From Gaiellales bacterium (GTDB lineage Bacteria; Actinomycetota; Thermoleophilia; Gaiellales; JAICJC01), in contig DASUHM010000090.1 of assembly GCA_036273515.1 (NCBI GenBank), positions 1 to 43,020 on the forward strand: DNA of 43,020 nt, in the 5' to 3' direction. This document shows, piece after piece, positions 7,717-15,447 of this stretch. Position numbers and translations under genes: made by a program. The notes beneath the pieces are model-generated. The model searched no databases and was not told the DNA's origin. It worked only from the letters and a program-made list of their open reading frames with translations. Every line of letters begins with the position of its first letter. Positions within the stretch are counted from its first letter, which is position 1.

Positions 7717-9081
7717 ATGGCGAGCCACCTCCAGCGCGCCGGCGGACAGCCGCAGACCTTCGCCGTCGGCGAGGTGGTCGCCGCGCTCTCCCACGCGCTC
7801 GATCTGACCGAGGGCCAGCCGCCCGGCCACGCCCGCCGCAGCTGCCTCGTCGCGCTGCGGCTCGCCGACCTCCTCGGGCTCGACGGCGAGGAGCGCGCCA
7901 GCCTGTACTACGCGATGCTGCTGAAGGACGCCGGCTGCTCGTCGTCGGCCGCCCGCATGGCCGAGATCTTCGCCGCCGACGACCTCGAGCTGAAGCGGAT
8001 CGCCAAGCGCATCGACTGGGCCAGTCCGAAGGAGGCGATCGGGATGGTCGTCCGCGAGGCCGGCCGCAACGACTCGAGCCTCGTCCGCGCCCGCCGCGTC
8101 CTGACCGCGCTGCGCGACATGGCCCGCGAGGGCAACCTGGCCGTCGAGACGCGGTGCGACCGCGGCGCCCGGATCGTGAAGATGCTCGAGTTCCCGGACG
8201 CCGCCGCCGACACGGTGCGCCACCTCGACGAGCACTGGGACGGCCGCGGCCGGCCCTACAGGCTGCGCGGCGACGCGATCCCCGTCCTGGCCCGGATCGC
8301 CTGCCTGGCGCAGACCGCCGAGGTGTTCCTCGCCCACGACGGCCTCGAGGCCGCTCGGGCGATGGTGCGCGTCCGCCGCGGGCGCTGGTTCGATCCCGAG
8401 ATCGCCGACGCGTTCCTCGCGCTCCCCGACTCCGACCCGCTCTTCGCCGACCTGGCCGGCGGCCGCTTCGCCGAAGCGCCGACCGGCGGCGCGCTCGTCG
8501 CGGCCGACGACGGCCGCATCGACCGGATCGCCGAGGCGTTCGCGTCGATGATCGACGCCAAGAGCCCGTTCACCGCCAGCCACTCGGACCGGGTCGCATC
8601 CTACGCCGTCGGCATCGGCCGCGAGCTCGGCTTCGGCGCGGGCGAGCTGCGCGACCTGCGCCGCGCCGGGCTCCTGCACGACATCGGCAAGCTGGGCGTC
8701 TCCAACGCCATCCTCGACAAGCCCGGGCGCCTGACGGAAGCCGAGTACGACGTGATCAGGGAGCACCCCAGGAACACCGAGGAGATCCTCCTGCGCGTGC
8801 CGATCTTCTCCGGCCTCGCCGTCCCGGCGGCCGCCCACCACGAGCGGGTCGACGGGCGCGGCTACCACCGCGGCGTCGCGGGCGACGAGATCCCGCAGAT
8901 GAGCCGCGTGCTGGCCTGCGCCGACGTCTACGACGCGCTCACCGCGAAGCGTCCCTACCGCGACCCGATGAGCCCCGACGACGCGCTCGCGCTGATGCGC
9001 CGCGACGTCGGCGCGGCGTTCTTCCCGGAGCCGTTCGCGGCCCTCTGCACGCACGTCGACGCACAGCCGCTCGCGGCGTAG
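7717..9081 (+). CDS. tandem HD-GYP domain protein, N-terminal copy degenerate
   Basis: A 454-residue cytoplasmic protein related to cyclic di-GMP phosphodiesterases. The C-terminal half (about 265-450) is intact: SHSDRVASYAVGIG, LLHDIGKLGV (His321-Asp322), HHERVDGRGYHRG (from His374), and ADVYDALTAKRPYR. The N-terminal half (about 15-245) is recognisably the same fold: GHARRSCLVALRLADLLGL, then YYAMLLKDAGCS where HD has become KD, then LDEHWDGRGRPYRL. It has therefore lost metal ligands and is more likely structural or regulatory. No receiver or membrane segment is attached. It probably hydrolyses cyclic di-GMP, and with the PAS-GGDEF-EAL protein at 24.4 kb gives two enzymes of that pathway in the window. 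Confidence 0.88.
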   Translation: MASHLQRAGGQPQTFAVGEVVAALSHALDLTEGQPPGHARRSCLVALRLADLLGLDGEERASLYYAMLLKDAGCSSSAARMAEIFAADDLELKRIAKRIDWASPKEAIGMVVREAGRNDSSLVRARRVLTALRDMAREGNLAVETRCDRGARIVKMLEFPDAAADTVRHLDEHWDGRGRPYRLRGDAIPVLARIACLAQTAEVFLAHDGLEAARAMVRVRRGRWFDPEIADAFLALPDSDPLFADLAGGRFAEAPTGGALVAADDGRIDRIAEAFASMIDAKSPFTASHSDRVASYAVGIGRELGFGAGELRDLRRAGLLHDIGKLGVSNAILDKPGRLTEAEYDVIREHPRNTEEILLRVPIFSGLAVPAAAHHERVDGRGYHRGVAGDEIPQMSRVLACADVYDALTAKRPYRDPMSPDDALALMRRDVGAAFFPEPFAALCTHVDAQPLAA

Positions 9082-9186
9082 CGAGACGATCGACCCCGCA
9101 CCGCCGCGGGCGTGGACGTCAGGCCGCTGGAGGCTTGGTGTCGCTCGCGGGCACTCCGGCTGGACGTCACGGCGGCGCGGAGTCGA

Positions 9187-9546
9187 TCATCCAGCCGACT
9201 CGTCCGCCTGCCAGAGGTGGAACGCGTTTCCCTCGCTGTCGGAGCAGCGGGCGAACCAGCCGTGGCCGGGCACCGGCGCGCGGTCGTCCGCCTGGCCGCC
9301 GAGCTCCCGCACCTTCCCGATCGACTCGTCGATGTCGCCGGTCGAGAAGTAGAAGTTCGGGTGGCTGGAGCGTTCTTCGGACGGGTACACCGCCACCCCG
9401 GAGTTGGGCCCTGTCTGTCCCATCCGGTAGTCCATCCCGGGCATCCCGGAGTCCTGGAACTGCCATCCGAAGAGCCCTTGCCAGAAGCCCTGGGCACGGT
9501 CGGCGTCCTCGGCCGGGAACTCGATGTGCACGATCTCGCCGGACAT
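9187..9546 (-). CDS. VOC-family (glyoxalase/bleomycin-resistance fold) protein
   Basis: A 119-residue single-domain protein. The start ATG 9546 is set by GGGAGGGAG six bases upstream; a longer open frame exists upstream but lacks support. It begins IVHIEFPAEDADRAQGFWQGLFGWQF, the usual first beta-alpha-beta unit of VOC proteins, and ends GWFARCSDSEGNAFHLWQ, the usual last strand with a Glu before GN. Such proteins bind a metal and a small molecule; the substrate is unknown. It is convergent with the HD-GYP gene, with 105 bases between them in which I see no clear signal. Confidence 0.82.
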   Translation of the reverse strand: MSGEIVHIEFPAEDADRAQGFWQGLFGWQFQDSGMPGMDYRMGQTGPNSGVAVYPSEERSSHPNFYFSTGDIDESIGKVRELGGQADDRAPVPGHGWFARCSDSEGNAFHLWQADESAG

Positions 9547-9628
9547 GTGTCTCCCTCCCTGGATCGGATCGCTCGACGGTAGCACCGCGCGGTTCTGAGG
9601 GCCGCAGAAATTCCTTTCGGCGACGGCG

Positions 9629-9657
9629 TTGACGCGCTCCCCCGTCCGGGGGATAAC
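9629..9657 (+). promoter_or_regulatory. promoter of the 172-residue membrane protein gene, probably leaderless
   Basis: TTGACG (9629-9634), 17 bases, then GATAAC (9652-9657). The ATG at 9664 lies seven bases after the -10 box, where transcription should start, so the message is likely leaderless. The spacer contains a CCCCCGTCCGGGGG hairpin. Confidence 0.45.
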
Positions 9658-9663
9658 CGATGT

Positions 9664-10182
9664 ATGAGAACGCAACACGTTTCCGTCTTCGGGGTCGCGA
9701 CGATGGTCCTGATCCTGCTCGCCACAGGGGTGGCGACGCGTCTTGCCGAGGTCGCGCTTGCCTCGGCGGTGCAGCTGACGACGGCCGCCGGCGGCGGCTA
9801 TCTGACGCCGGACGACCTGGTCGCGGCGGACGGGCGCCACATCGCCTTCGGGCTTGTGCGCCTGCTGCTCCCGGGTCTCCTCATCCAGGCGCTCCTGATC
9901 AAGCTCGTGGTCGGCTCGTACCGCGGCCTGGGGATCTCCTACTTTGCGACCGCGGCGGTGCTCGGCACGTTCGCCGTCGGGTCGATCGGCCTGGCGGCCG
10001 TCGTGGCGCGGTGGTTCGCGGACAACCGCTCGCTGCATGCGCTCACGTCGCTCTCGCCGGCCGCCATCTACCTGGCCGTGGCCATCTCGGCGATGACGAT
10101 CATCGCCGAGGCGATCGTCCTCCAGGGGCTGGTCGAGCAGCCCATCGGCCGGTACCCCCTCCTGGCCCGCCGGGCCTCGTAG
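9664..10182 (+). CDS. four-helix membrane protein, unrecognised
   Basis: A 172-residue integral membrane protein. Hydrophobic segments lie near residues 8-30 (VFGVATMVLILLATGVATRL), 60-85 (LVRLLLPGLLIQALLIKLVV), 93-117 (YFATAAVLGTFAVGSIGLAAVV) and 130-155 (AAIYLAVAISAMTIIAEAIV), suggesting four helices. I do not recognise the family, and there is no catalytic motif. It is preceded by a likely leaderless promoter and followed directly by a strong hairpin, so it appears to be a single-gene unit. Confidence 0.7.
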   Translation: MRTQHVSVFGVATMVLILLATGVATRLAEVALASAVQLTTAAGGGYLTPDDLVAADGRHIAFGLVRLLLPGLLIQALLIKLVVGSYRGLGISYFATAAVLGTFAVGSIGLAAVVARWFADNRSLHALTSLSPAAIYLAVAISAMTIIAEAIVLQGLVEQPIGRYPLLARRAS

Positions 10183-10231
10183 TCACCGGGCGCGGGGGCG
10201 GGCGGCGCGACCTGCGCCGCCCGCCGGTGAC
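10182..10231 (+). terminator. strong GC-rich hairpin, probable terminator
   Basis: A 12-bp perfect stem (GGCGGGCGGCGC at 10197-10208 with GCGCCGCCCGCC at 10214-10225, loop GACCT) is enclosed by a second pairing, GTCACC (10182-10187) with GGTGAC (10226-10231). It begins at the stop codon of the membrane protein gene. There is no T tract. Confidence 0.6.
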
Positions 10232-10242
10232 CCGGGACGGGC

Positions 10243-10271
10243 TTGCGGCACGGGTCACATGCCGATATCGT
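10243..10271 (+). promoter_or_regulatory. candidate promoter for the 456-residue membrane protein
   Basis: TTGCGG (10243-10248), 17 bases, TATCGT (10266-10271); three and four of six consensus matches. This leaves a leader of about 40 bases containing AGGGAGG before GTG 10318. Confidence 0.3.
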
Positions 10272-10317
10272 GACGATCAGTACGACCAGGTCGGACCTCG
10301 GGGCAGGGAGGTGACGG

Positions 10318-11688
10318 GTGGCGACGGATCTCGATACTCGGCGGGCCGAGGGGCGCATCGGCTCACCCGAAGTGGTGCTCGCCCCGGCGCACGAGCCAGC
10401 CGCGGACGCGCTCGCCGAGCGCCGCGTCCCCGCCGACGGCCTGCGGGCCTCGGCCGTGCTCACGGCCGCGCTCCTGCCCGGCCTGGCGGCGACCGTCAGC
10501 GTCGCCCTTTACATCGCCCAGGACCAGTGGGTCGGCTGGCTGAACGACGGCGGGCCGCGCGCGTACCTGGTCGGATCGGCCGTGGGCCTGATCGCCTGGC
10601 TCCTGCTCGCCGTCGCGGCCCGCGGCATCGCCACGCCGGCCGGCGGCAACCCCTCGGCCTACGGGCAGCTGTGCGAGATGCTCGCCGACCTCGAGGCCAA
10701 CCATCGATCGCTCGAAGGTGAGGCCGTGAACGCCTCCGGTCGGACGGCGCTCGCCGTCGCCGGCGAGCATCTGCACTACATGCGCGCATGCCTGGAGGGC
10801 GACCGGCTGCCGGGGCAGGCGTGGGCGTTCGGGAGCGGCTACATCGGCCTTTGGCGGCGTGCCCACCGAGTCGAGGAGGAGCTCTTGATGGTTCGCCCCC
10901 GGGCGACCGTGATCGGGGCGGCCGTGCACGACATGCTGCGCCTGACCGGGTCGACCATCCCCAAGCGCGAGCGGCTCCTGGCCGAGCTCGTCGAGGCGAT
11001 GAGCGCGATCGATCCGCGGGCGACCGCGACCTACCTGGGTGCGGAGCAGTCCCGCGTGCGCGGGCGTGCGCCCGCGCGGGGGTCGGAGCTCGGGCCGCGG
11101 GCCGTCCTCATCGCGGTGCGGCGATCCATCAACGACTTCCGCGACCAGCGCCGGGCCGGGCTCGTCCGCGCCCGCAACCACCTGCTCGCGACCATGGCGG
11201 CGACGGGGCTCGTCACCTATGTCTTCCTCGGCATCGCCTTCCTGATGCAGGCGCCGGTGAGCGCGATCGTCGCCTTCTCGGCCTTCTACCTGACCGGCGC
11301 GGTCGTCGGCCTCTTCCGCCAGCTGCAGGCGGCCTCGACCCGCTACGCCGTGGCCGAGGACGACTTCGGCCTCTCCTACGCCCGGCTGATGCACGCGCCG
11401 CTGTTCTCCGGGCTCGCGGCGGTGGCCGGCGTGATGCTGACGGCGCTCGCGTCGCAGCTGATGCTCGCGAACGGCACGACGGGCGCGACGAGCGGCCTGA
11501 AGATCCCGAGCCTGGACCAGGTCTTCAGCCTCTCGACCAACCAGGGCGGGCTCGTGTTCGCGGCCATGTTCGGGCTCGTGCCGAACCTGTTCATTGCCCG
11601 GCTCCAGCTGCGGGCGGAGTCGTACAAGGACGACCTGCGCAGCTCGGAGACGGCCGAGCATTCCGGGACCGACACCGAGGCGGTCTAG
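10318..11688 (+). CDS. large membrane protein of unknown function
   Basis: A 456-residue protein, starting at GTG 10318 with AGGGAGG upstream. Two hydrophobic segments lie near residues 45-70 and 80-102; a long soluble part with many Arg and Glu follows (about 105-275, containing LAELVEAMSAIDPRATATYLG), and then come membrane segments near 290-335 (two), 363-385 and 410-432. The soluble stretch includes helical segments that may form a coiled bundle. The family is not recognised and no enzyme motif is apparent. It lies 74 bases upstream of the cytochrome c gene on the same strand, which may or may not be co-transcribed. Confidence 0.7.
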   Translation: MATDLDTRRAEGRIGSPEVVLAPAHEPAADALAERRVPADGLRASAVLTAALLPGLAATVSVALYIAQDQWVGWLNDGGPRAYLVGSAVGLIAWLLLAVAARGIATPAGGNPSAYGQLCEMLADLEANHRSLEGEAVNASGRTALAVAGEHLHYMRACLEGDRLPGQAWAFGSGYIGLWRRAHRVEEELLMVRPRATVIGAAVHDMLRLTGSTIPKRERLLAELVEAMSAIDPRATATYLGAEQSRVRGRAPARGSELGPRAVLIAVRRSINDFRDQRRAGLVRARNHLLATMAATGLVTYVFLGIAFLMQAPVSAIVAFSAFYLTGAVVGLFRQLQAASTRYAVAEDDFGLSYARLMHAPLFSGLAAVAGVMLTALASQLMLANGTTGATSGLKIPSLDQVFSLSTNQGGLVFAAMFGLVPNLFIARLQLRAESYKDDLRSSETAEHSGTDTEAV

Positions 11689-11762
11689 CCGCGCCTGCGG
11701 CACCTGCCGGATCCGTAGTTCCCCCGGATGCGCACCGCGCGACGGGTACCTAGTGTCGGCGC

Positions 11763-12545
11763 ATGTCGAGCGACCGCGCATCCGATGGCATGACGGGCGC
11801 CTTCGTCTTCGCCGCGGTCGCCATCGTGCTGGTGATCGTGGGCGTCGCCGTCACGGCGTGGCTGGGCGGTCGCGCGAACGCGTCCGGACGCACGACGACC
11901 GTCGTGCGCGCCACCGGCTCGACGACCCCTGCGTCGAACGTCAGCCCCGTCGTGGCCGCTGGGGCGCACGACTACAACCAGTTCGCCTGCGCGCAGTGTC
12001 ACGGCATCGGCGGCGTGGGCGGCGTGTCGGCCGACGTGCCGGCGCTGAACAGGCTCGGCGCGGCGTTCACGGTCGCGCAGCTGCGGCAGATCATCGAGCA
12101 CGGCCTGGGCGAGAGCGCCAACCCGACCAAGCCGTACATGCCCGTCTGGCACGGGATCGTCTCGTCGCGGCAGGTGTCAGAGCTCGCCGCCTACATCCGC
12201 GCCGGTCTTCCCGCCGTGTCGGGTGCCACGCCGGTGCAGGTGCCGACCGACCAGGGCCTCGCCGTCGAGGGATCCGCGCTCTACGTCCGCGACGGCTGCA
12301 TCAACTGCCACGGTCCGAACGGCCTCGGCGGCGTGCCCAACCCGCAGTCGCCCGACAAGACCATCCCGCCGCTCTCCGGCGCCGACTTCCGCAACGAGTT
12401 CAACACGCCGGCCAAAATCGCGAACGTCATCCGCTCGGGCAGCGTCATCGGCCGCGCCCCGATCGTGAGCATGCCGCACTGGGGCGGGATCCTGCCCGCG
12501 GGCGACGTGCGGGCGCTGATCGCCTACCTGGCAACGCTTCAGTAG
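11763..12545 (+). CDS. membrane-anchored dihaem cytochrome c
   Basis: A 260-residue protein with an uncleaved-looking signal anchor near residues 11-36 (GAFVFAAVAIVLVIVGVAVTAWLGG) and two class I cytochrome c domains outside the membrane. Haem-binding CxxCH motifs are CAQCH (Cys76-His80) and CINCH (Cys179-His183). Candidate sixth-ligand methionines are in KPYMPVWHG and SMPHWGG. Such proteins carry electrons to terminal oxidases or other extracytoplasmic acceptors. No oxidase subunit is adjacent. Its stop overlaps the convergent alpha-dioxygenase-like gene by seven bases. Confidence 0.9.
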   Translation: MSSDRASDGMTGAFVFAAVAIVLVIVGVAVTAWLGGRANASGRTTTVVRATGSTTPASNVSPVVAAGAHDYNQFACAQCHGIGGVGGVSADVPALNRLGAAFTVAQLRQIIEHGLGESANPTKPYMPVWHGIVSSRQVSELAAYIRAGLPAVSGATPVQVPTDQGLAVEGSALYVRDGCINCHGPNGLGGVPNPQSPDKTIPPLSGADFRNEFNTPAKIANVIRSGSVIGRAPIVSMPHWGGILPAGDVRALIAYLATLQ

Positions 12546-14461
12546 CCGGGGTCGCCGACGGGTGACCAGGGCTTGAAGCCGTTCTCGAGCTCGCGCAGCG
12601 ACGGTGCCAGGGCCGGGTAGTGGCGCTGGAGCACGTCGACGAAGCGCGTGCCCTCGATCCAGTCGATCCCGGTCTGCGTGTAGGTCGAAGGGCTGTAGTC
12701 GTCGGTGAGGAAGCGGTCGCTGTTGATGCGCCGCGACGCCATCAGGATGAAGATCCGGAAGGCGGTGTCGCTGAACGCGAAGCCGCGCGGCGGCTGCTCG
12801 GCGAACATCCCCACGATCACGTCCATCCGCTCGACGTCGCCGTAGAGCCGGCGCAGCCGGTCGACCAGCTCCTGGTCGTCGGTCAGGTCCTCGAAGTCGT
12901 CCGCCGGGCGCAGGTGGAGCAGGCGTCGGAACTCGTTGTAGCGCGGCACGCCCAGCTCGCGGGAGCGGAGGATGTCGGTCGCCGCAATGTCCATCAGCTT
13001 GCCGTCCGGCCGCTGGAACTCCTGCAGGAAACGGGGGAAGTTGTTGAGCACGATCGCCCCGGGATGCGCGTTGCCGAACGAGTAGAGCAGGTCGAGCATG
13101 CCGATCCGGTCGAGCGCCGTCTGCGAGCCCGGGCCGGACAGCTCGCGCAGGGTGAGCCGGTCGAGCTCGTGCCCGTCGGCAGCCGAGCGGAACGTGTAGT
13201 CGTCGGCGATCAGCGGGTGCATCCGGTAGACGATCGTGAACTCCTCGGTGAGCGCGTAGGGCACGCCGAAGTGGTCGTGCTTCGAGCCCGGGATGCCGCT
13301 GATCACCTCGCTCGAGCTGATCCGCCCGAACGCCCGCTTCACCCGCTCGCCGGCGATGCCGTACCAGTTGGCCCGCATCGCGATCTCCATCGTGGGATGG
13401 GCGATCACCGCCGGCGTCCACTCGACCGTGTGGATCTTCGCCAGCAGCGCGGCCAGGATCAGGCGGGCGCGCTGGAAGAGCTCCTCGTCGCTCCAGGCCG
13501 GGTACTCGGCCGCGAGGCGATCGCAGATCGCGTTGTGCTCGAGCGTGAACAGGTTCACCAGCATCTGCAGGCCGACCCAGAACCCGGGCACGAGGCGGGG
13601 GTCATGGGCCGGGTCGTCCGGCAGCGGCACGACGCCGTTGGCGTCGACGTGCAGCTTGCCGCCCGTGCCGGTGCGGACGGCCTTCTGCGCTTCCGGGTCG
13701 ACGCCGTAGAGCTGGGAGCCGTCCCACCAGTGGGTCGCCGTCACGTTCAGGAACGTCGGCGGGAAGTCCGCGTTCGGGGGGCGGGTGGTGTCGGGCACGG
13801 TCTTGAGGACGGTGAGCGGCGGCTCCGGCCAGGGGTCGCCCTGCTCGAGCGGGATCTCCCAGCGGTTCGCGGGATCGCCGCGGCCGTGGCTGAACCAGTC
13901 CTTGATCATGAACTGGATCCACGAGGCGGCGAACAGGTTGAGCGACTCGGCCGGGATGAACTCGTGGCGGGTGAGGAGCTCGCGGCTGACCGTGCGCGGG
14001 TTTGGTTCCATGAGCAGCTCGTCCGTCTCGGCCTGTGTGGCCGCGAGCGGGACGTTGCGGCCGAAGCGCGAGCCGAGCATGCCCATCCGCGGCTCGTTCA
14101 GGTCGTTGTAGACGCCCGTCTCGGTGCGGTTCACGAGGAACGCCGCGTCGTATTCGGGCAGCGGCGGCAGGTTCACGGATGCCTCGCCGCTCGTGTCGTA
14201 CAGGTTCTCCTGGCGCAGGATGTTGCGCAGGCCGATCAGCGTCGCCAGGCCGAGCGGCACCGGCAGCTTGTCCCAGCCCACCGCCCGGTCGGCGGCCGCG
14301 CATACGCCGTCGTAGAGCCGCCAGCCGGCCGTGTCCCGGTAGACGGAGCCCGACACGGCGTCGGGGCCCTCCGGCTCCGACAGGAGCCGCCAGGCCGCGC
14401 GGCCGGCGACCACCACGCTCCCGGCGACGAGCCCCGTGCGGAGCAGCTTGCCCGCGCTCAC
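12539..14461 (-). CDS. alpha-dioxygenase-like haem peroxidase with distal His replaced by Lys
   Basis: A 640-residue protein of the animal haem peroxidase superfamily, with alpha-dioxygenase length and motif order: WIQFMIKDWFSHG, HWWDGSQLYG, EHNAICDRL, AKIHTVEWTP, MRANWYGIAG, VPYALTEEFTIVYRMH. In plant alpha-dioxygenases, which add O2 to the alpha carbon of fatty acids, the first block reads QFMIHDW with the distal haem His; here that residue is Lys187 (codon AAG). The catalytic Tyr412 and proximal His415 (YRMH) are retained. Starting at GTG 14461, it overlaps the previous gene by GTGA, so translation is probably coupled. A hydrophobic N-terminal stretch (TGLVAGSVVVAGRAAW) could anchor it in the membrane. 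Activity may be changed or lost. Confidence 0.85.
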   Translation of the reverse strand: MSAGKLLRTGLVAGSVVVAGRAAWRLLSEPEGPDAVSGSVYRDTAGWRLYDGVCAAADRAVGWDKLPVPLGLATLIGLRNILRQENLYDTSGEASVNLPPLPEYDAAFLVNRTETGVYNDLNEPRMGMLGSRFGRNVPLAATQAETDELLMEPNPRTVSRELLTRHEFIPAESLNLFAASWIQFMIKDWFSHGRGDPANRWEIPLEQGDPWPEPPLTVLKTVPDTTRPPNADFPPTFLNVTATHWWDGSQLYGVDPEAQKAVRTGTGGKLHVDANGVVPLPDDPAHDPRLVPGFWVGLQMLVNLFTLEHNAICDRLAAEYPAWSDEELFQRARLILAALLAKIHTVEWTPAVIAHPTMEIAMRANWYGIAGERVKRAFGRISSSEVISGIPGSKHDHFGVPYALTEEFTIVYRMHPLIADDYTFRSAADGHELDRLTLRELSGPGSQTALDRIGMLDLLYSFGNAHPGAIVLNNFPRFLQEFQRPDGKLMDIAATDILRSRELGVPRYNEFRRLLHLRPADDFEDLTDDQELVDRLRRLYGDVERMDVIVGMFAEQPPRGFAFSDTAFRIFILMASRRINSDRFLTDDYSPSTYTQTGIDWIEGTRFVDVLQRHYPALAPSLRELENGFKPWSPVGDPGY

Positions 14462-14856
14462 GTCGCCGCTCCCGTTCGGCGCTCGCCGGCACCGGCGGTC
14501 AGGGCGAGGGCGGTGTTGAGCGCCGAGATCGAGGTCACGATCAGCGCGGGCCGGGCCGGGATCTGACGGGTCAGGCCGGCGAGCGCGGCCGACGCCGTGT
14601 CGCTCGCGTGGATGATCGGCGCCGTTCGCACCGAGGCCTGCCGCAGCTCGCCCTCCGGCAGCAGCAGCTGGAGCCCGATCACGACCGTGCGGACCCCGAA
14701 CATGCGGAAGACGTACTGGACGGCCTGGTTGTCCTCGCGGCGCACGCCCAGGTTGCGGGCAAGCAGCGCCGGCGCGACGAGTGCGGCCGATCCGTTGACG
14801 ATCCGGATCGCCGCCAGCGCCACGCGGGCGAGACCGGGTACGCGGCTGGTTGGCAT
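14458..14856 (-). CDS. small membrane-associated protein of unknown function
   Basis: A 132-residue protein with hydrophobic segments near residues 8-33 (ARVALAAIRIVNGSAALVAPALL) and 105-123 (ALIVTSISALNTALALTAG), and a weaker one in the middle (VRTVVIGLQLLLP). The arrangement resembles DUF4267-type small membrane proteins, but this is only a resemblance. It is the middle gene of a three-gene minus-strand unit, overlapping the haem peroxidase start by four bases, so it probably acts with that enzyme or helps its membrane placement. Confidence 0.7.
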   Translation of the reverse strand: MPTSRVPGLARVALAAIRIVNGSAALVAPALLARNLGVRREDNQAVQYVFRMFGVRTVVIGLQLLLPEGELRQASVRTAPIIHASDTASAALAGLTRQIPARPALIVTSISALNTALALTAGAGERRTGAAT

Positions 14857-14916
14857 CGTCTACCCCCTGTGCCGTCGCGTGCAGATGACCGAGACTGCCC
14901 GGCCATCCTACACGCG

Positions 14917-15408
14917 CTACTTCAGGAACTGCCAGACGATCAGGGCGACCAGGTAGATGGTCGCGTAGGCGACCACGAGCGCCTGCACGGTCAGCGCCGA
15001 GAGCTCGCGGACGGTGAAGTGGGTGGTGCGGAGCCAGGCGATCTTCACGACCTCGCCCGTCAGCATGAAGAGGCAGAAGAGCGACACCAGGCCGCCGGGG
15101 CCGGGCACGGCCAGGAGCGCGTAGAGCATCCCCACGTGGGCGATGTTGTTGAATACCACGAAGACCATCGCGATCAGCTCCCGCTCGATCAGCCGGTCGC
15201 CGATGGCGAACAGCAGGCCGAGCTCGGCGACGCCGAGCACGACCATCTCGGCGATGTGGATGCCGTCGGGCGAATGCAGCGTCCGCCCGAGCGCCTGCGC
15301 GAGCGCGACGTACGCGACCAGGAACGCGATCGCCTTCACCGCCGTCTCGGCCCACGCGAGCGGCTCGTACGTGCCGACATGCCACGCCCGCTGTTCCGTT
15401 GCCGCCAT
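14917..15408 (-). CDS. four-helix membrane protein, first gene of the haem peroxidase operon
   Basis: A 163-residue integral membrane protein. Hydrophobic segments lie near residues 23-42 (AVKAIAFLVAYVALAQAL), 52-70 (IAEMVVLGVAELGLLFAIG), 76-120 (two helices including MVFVVFNNIAHVGMLYALLAV) and 140-162 (LVVAYATIYLVALIVWQFLK). One His (NNIAHVG) and one Lys (EVVKIAW) fall inside membrane segments. The family is not recognised. It is followed after 60 bases by the 132-residue gene and is divergent from glucokinase, with 39 bases between them. Confidence 0.7.
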   Translation of the reverse strand: MAATEQRAWHVGTYEPLAWAETAVKAIAFLVAYVALAQALGRTLHSPDGIHIAEMVVLGVAELGLLFAIGDRLIERELIAMVFVVFNNIAHVGMLYALLAVPGPGGLVSLFCLFMLTGEVVKIAWLRTTHFTVRELSALTVQALVVAYATIYLVALIVWQFLK

Positions 15409-15447
15409 GGATCGCGAGCTTAACCCGCTCGGCTACGTTGTCGGCTG

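Noticed and set aside
9082-9186. Partial similarity (GACCCGCACC, GCCGCGGG, GGACGTC) between this gap and the palindromic element at 42.8 kb
   Set aside because: The match needs several gaps and consists of GC-rich words common here; not enough to call a second copy.
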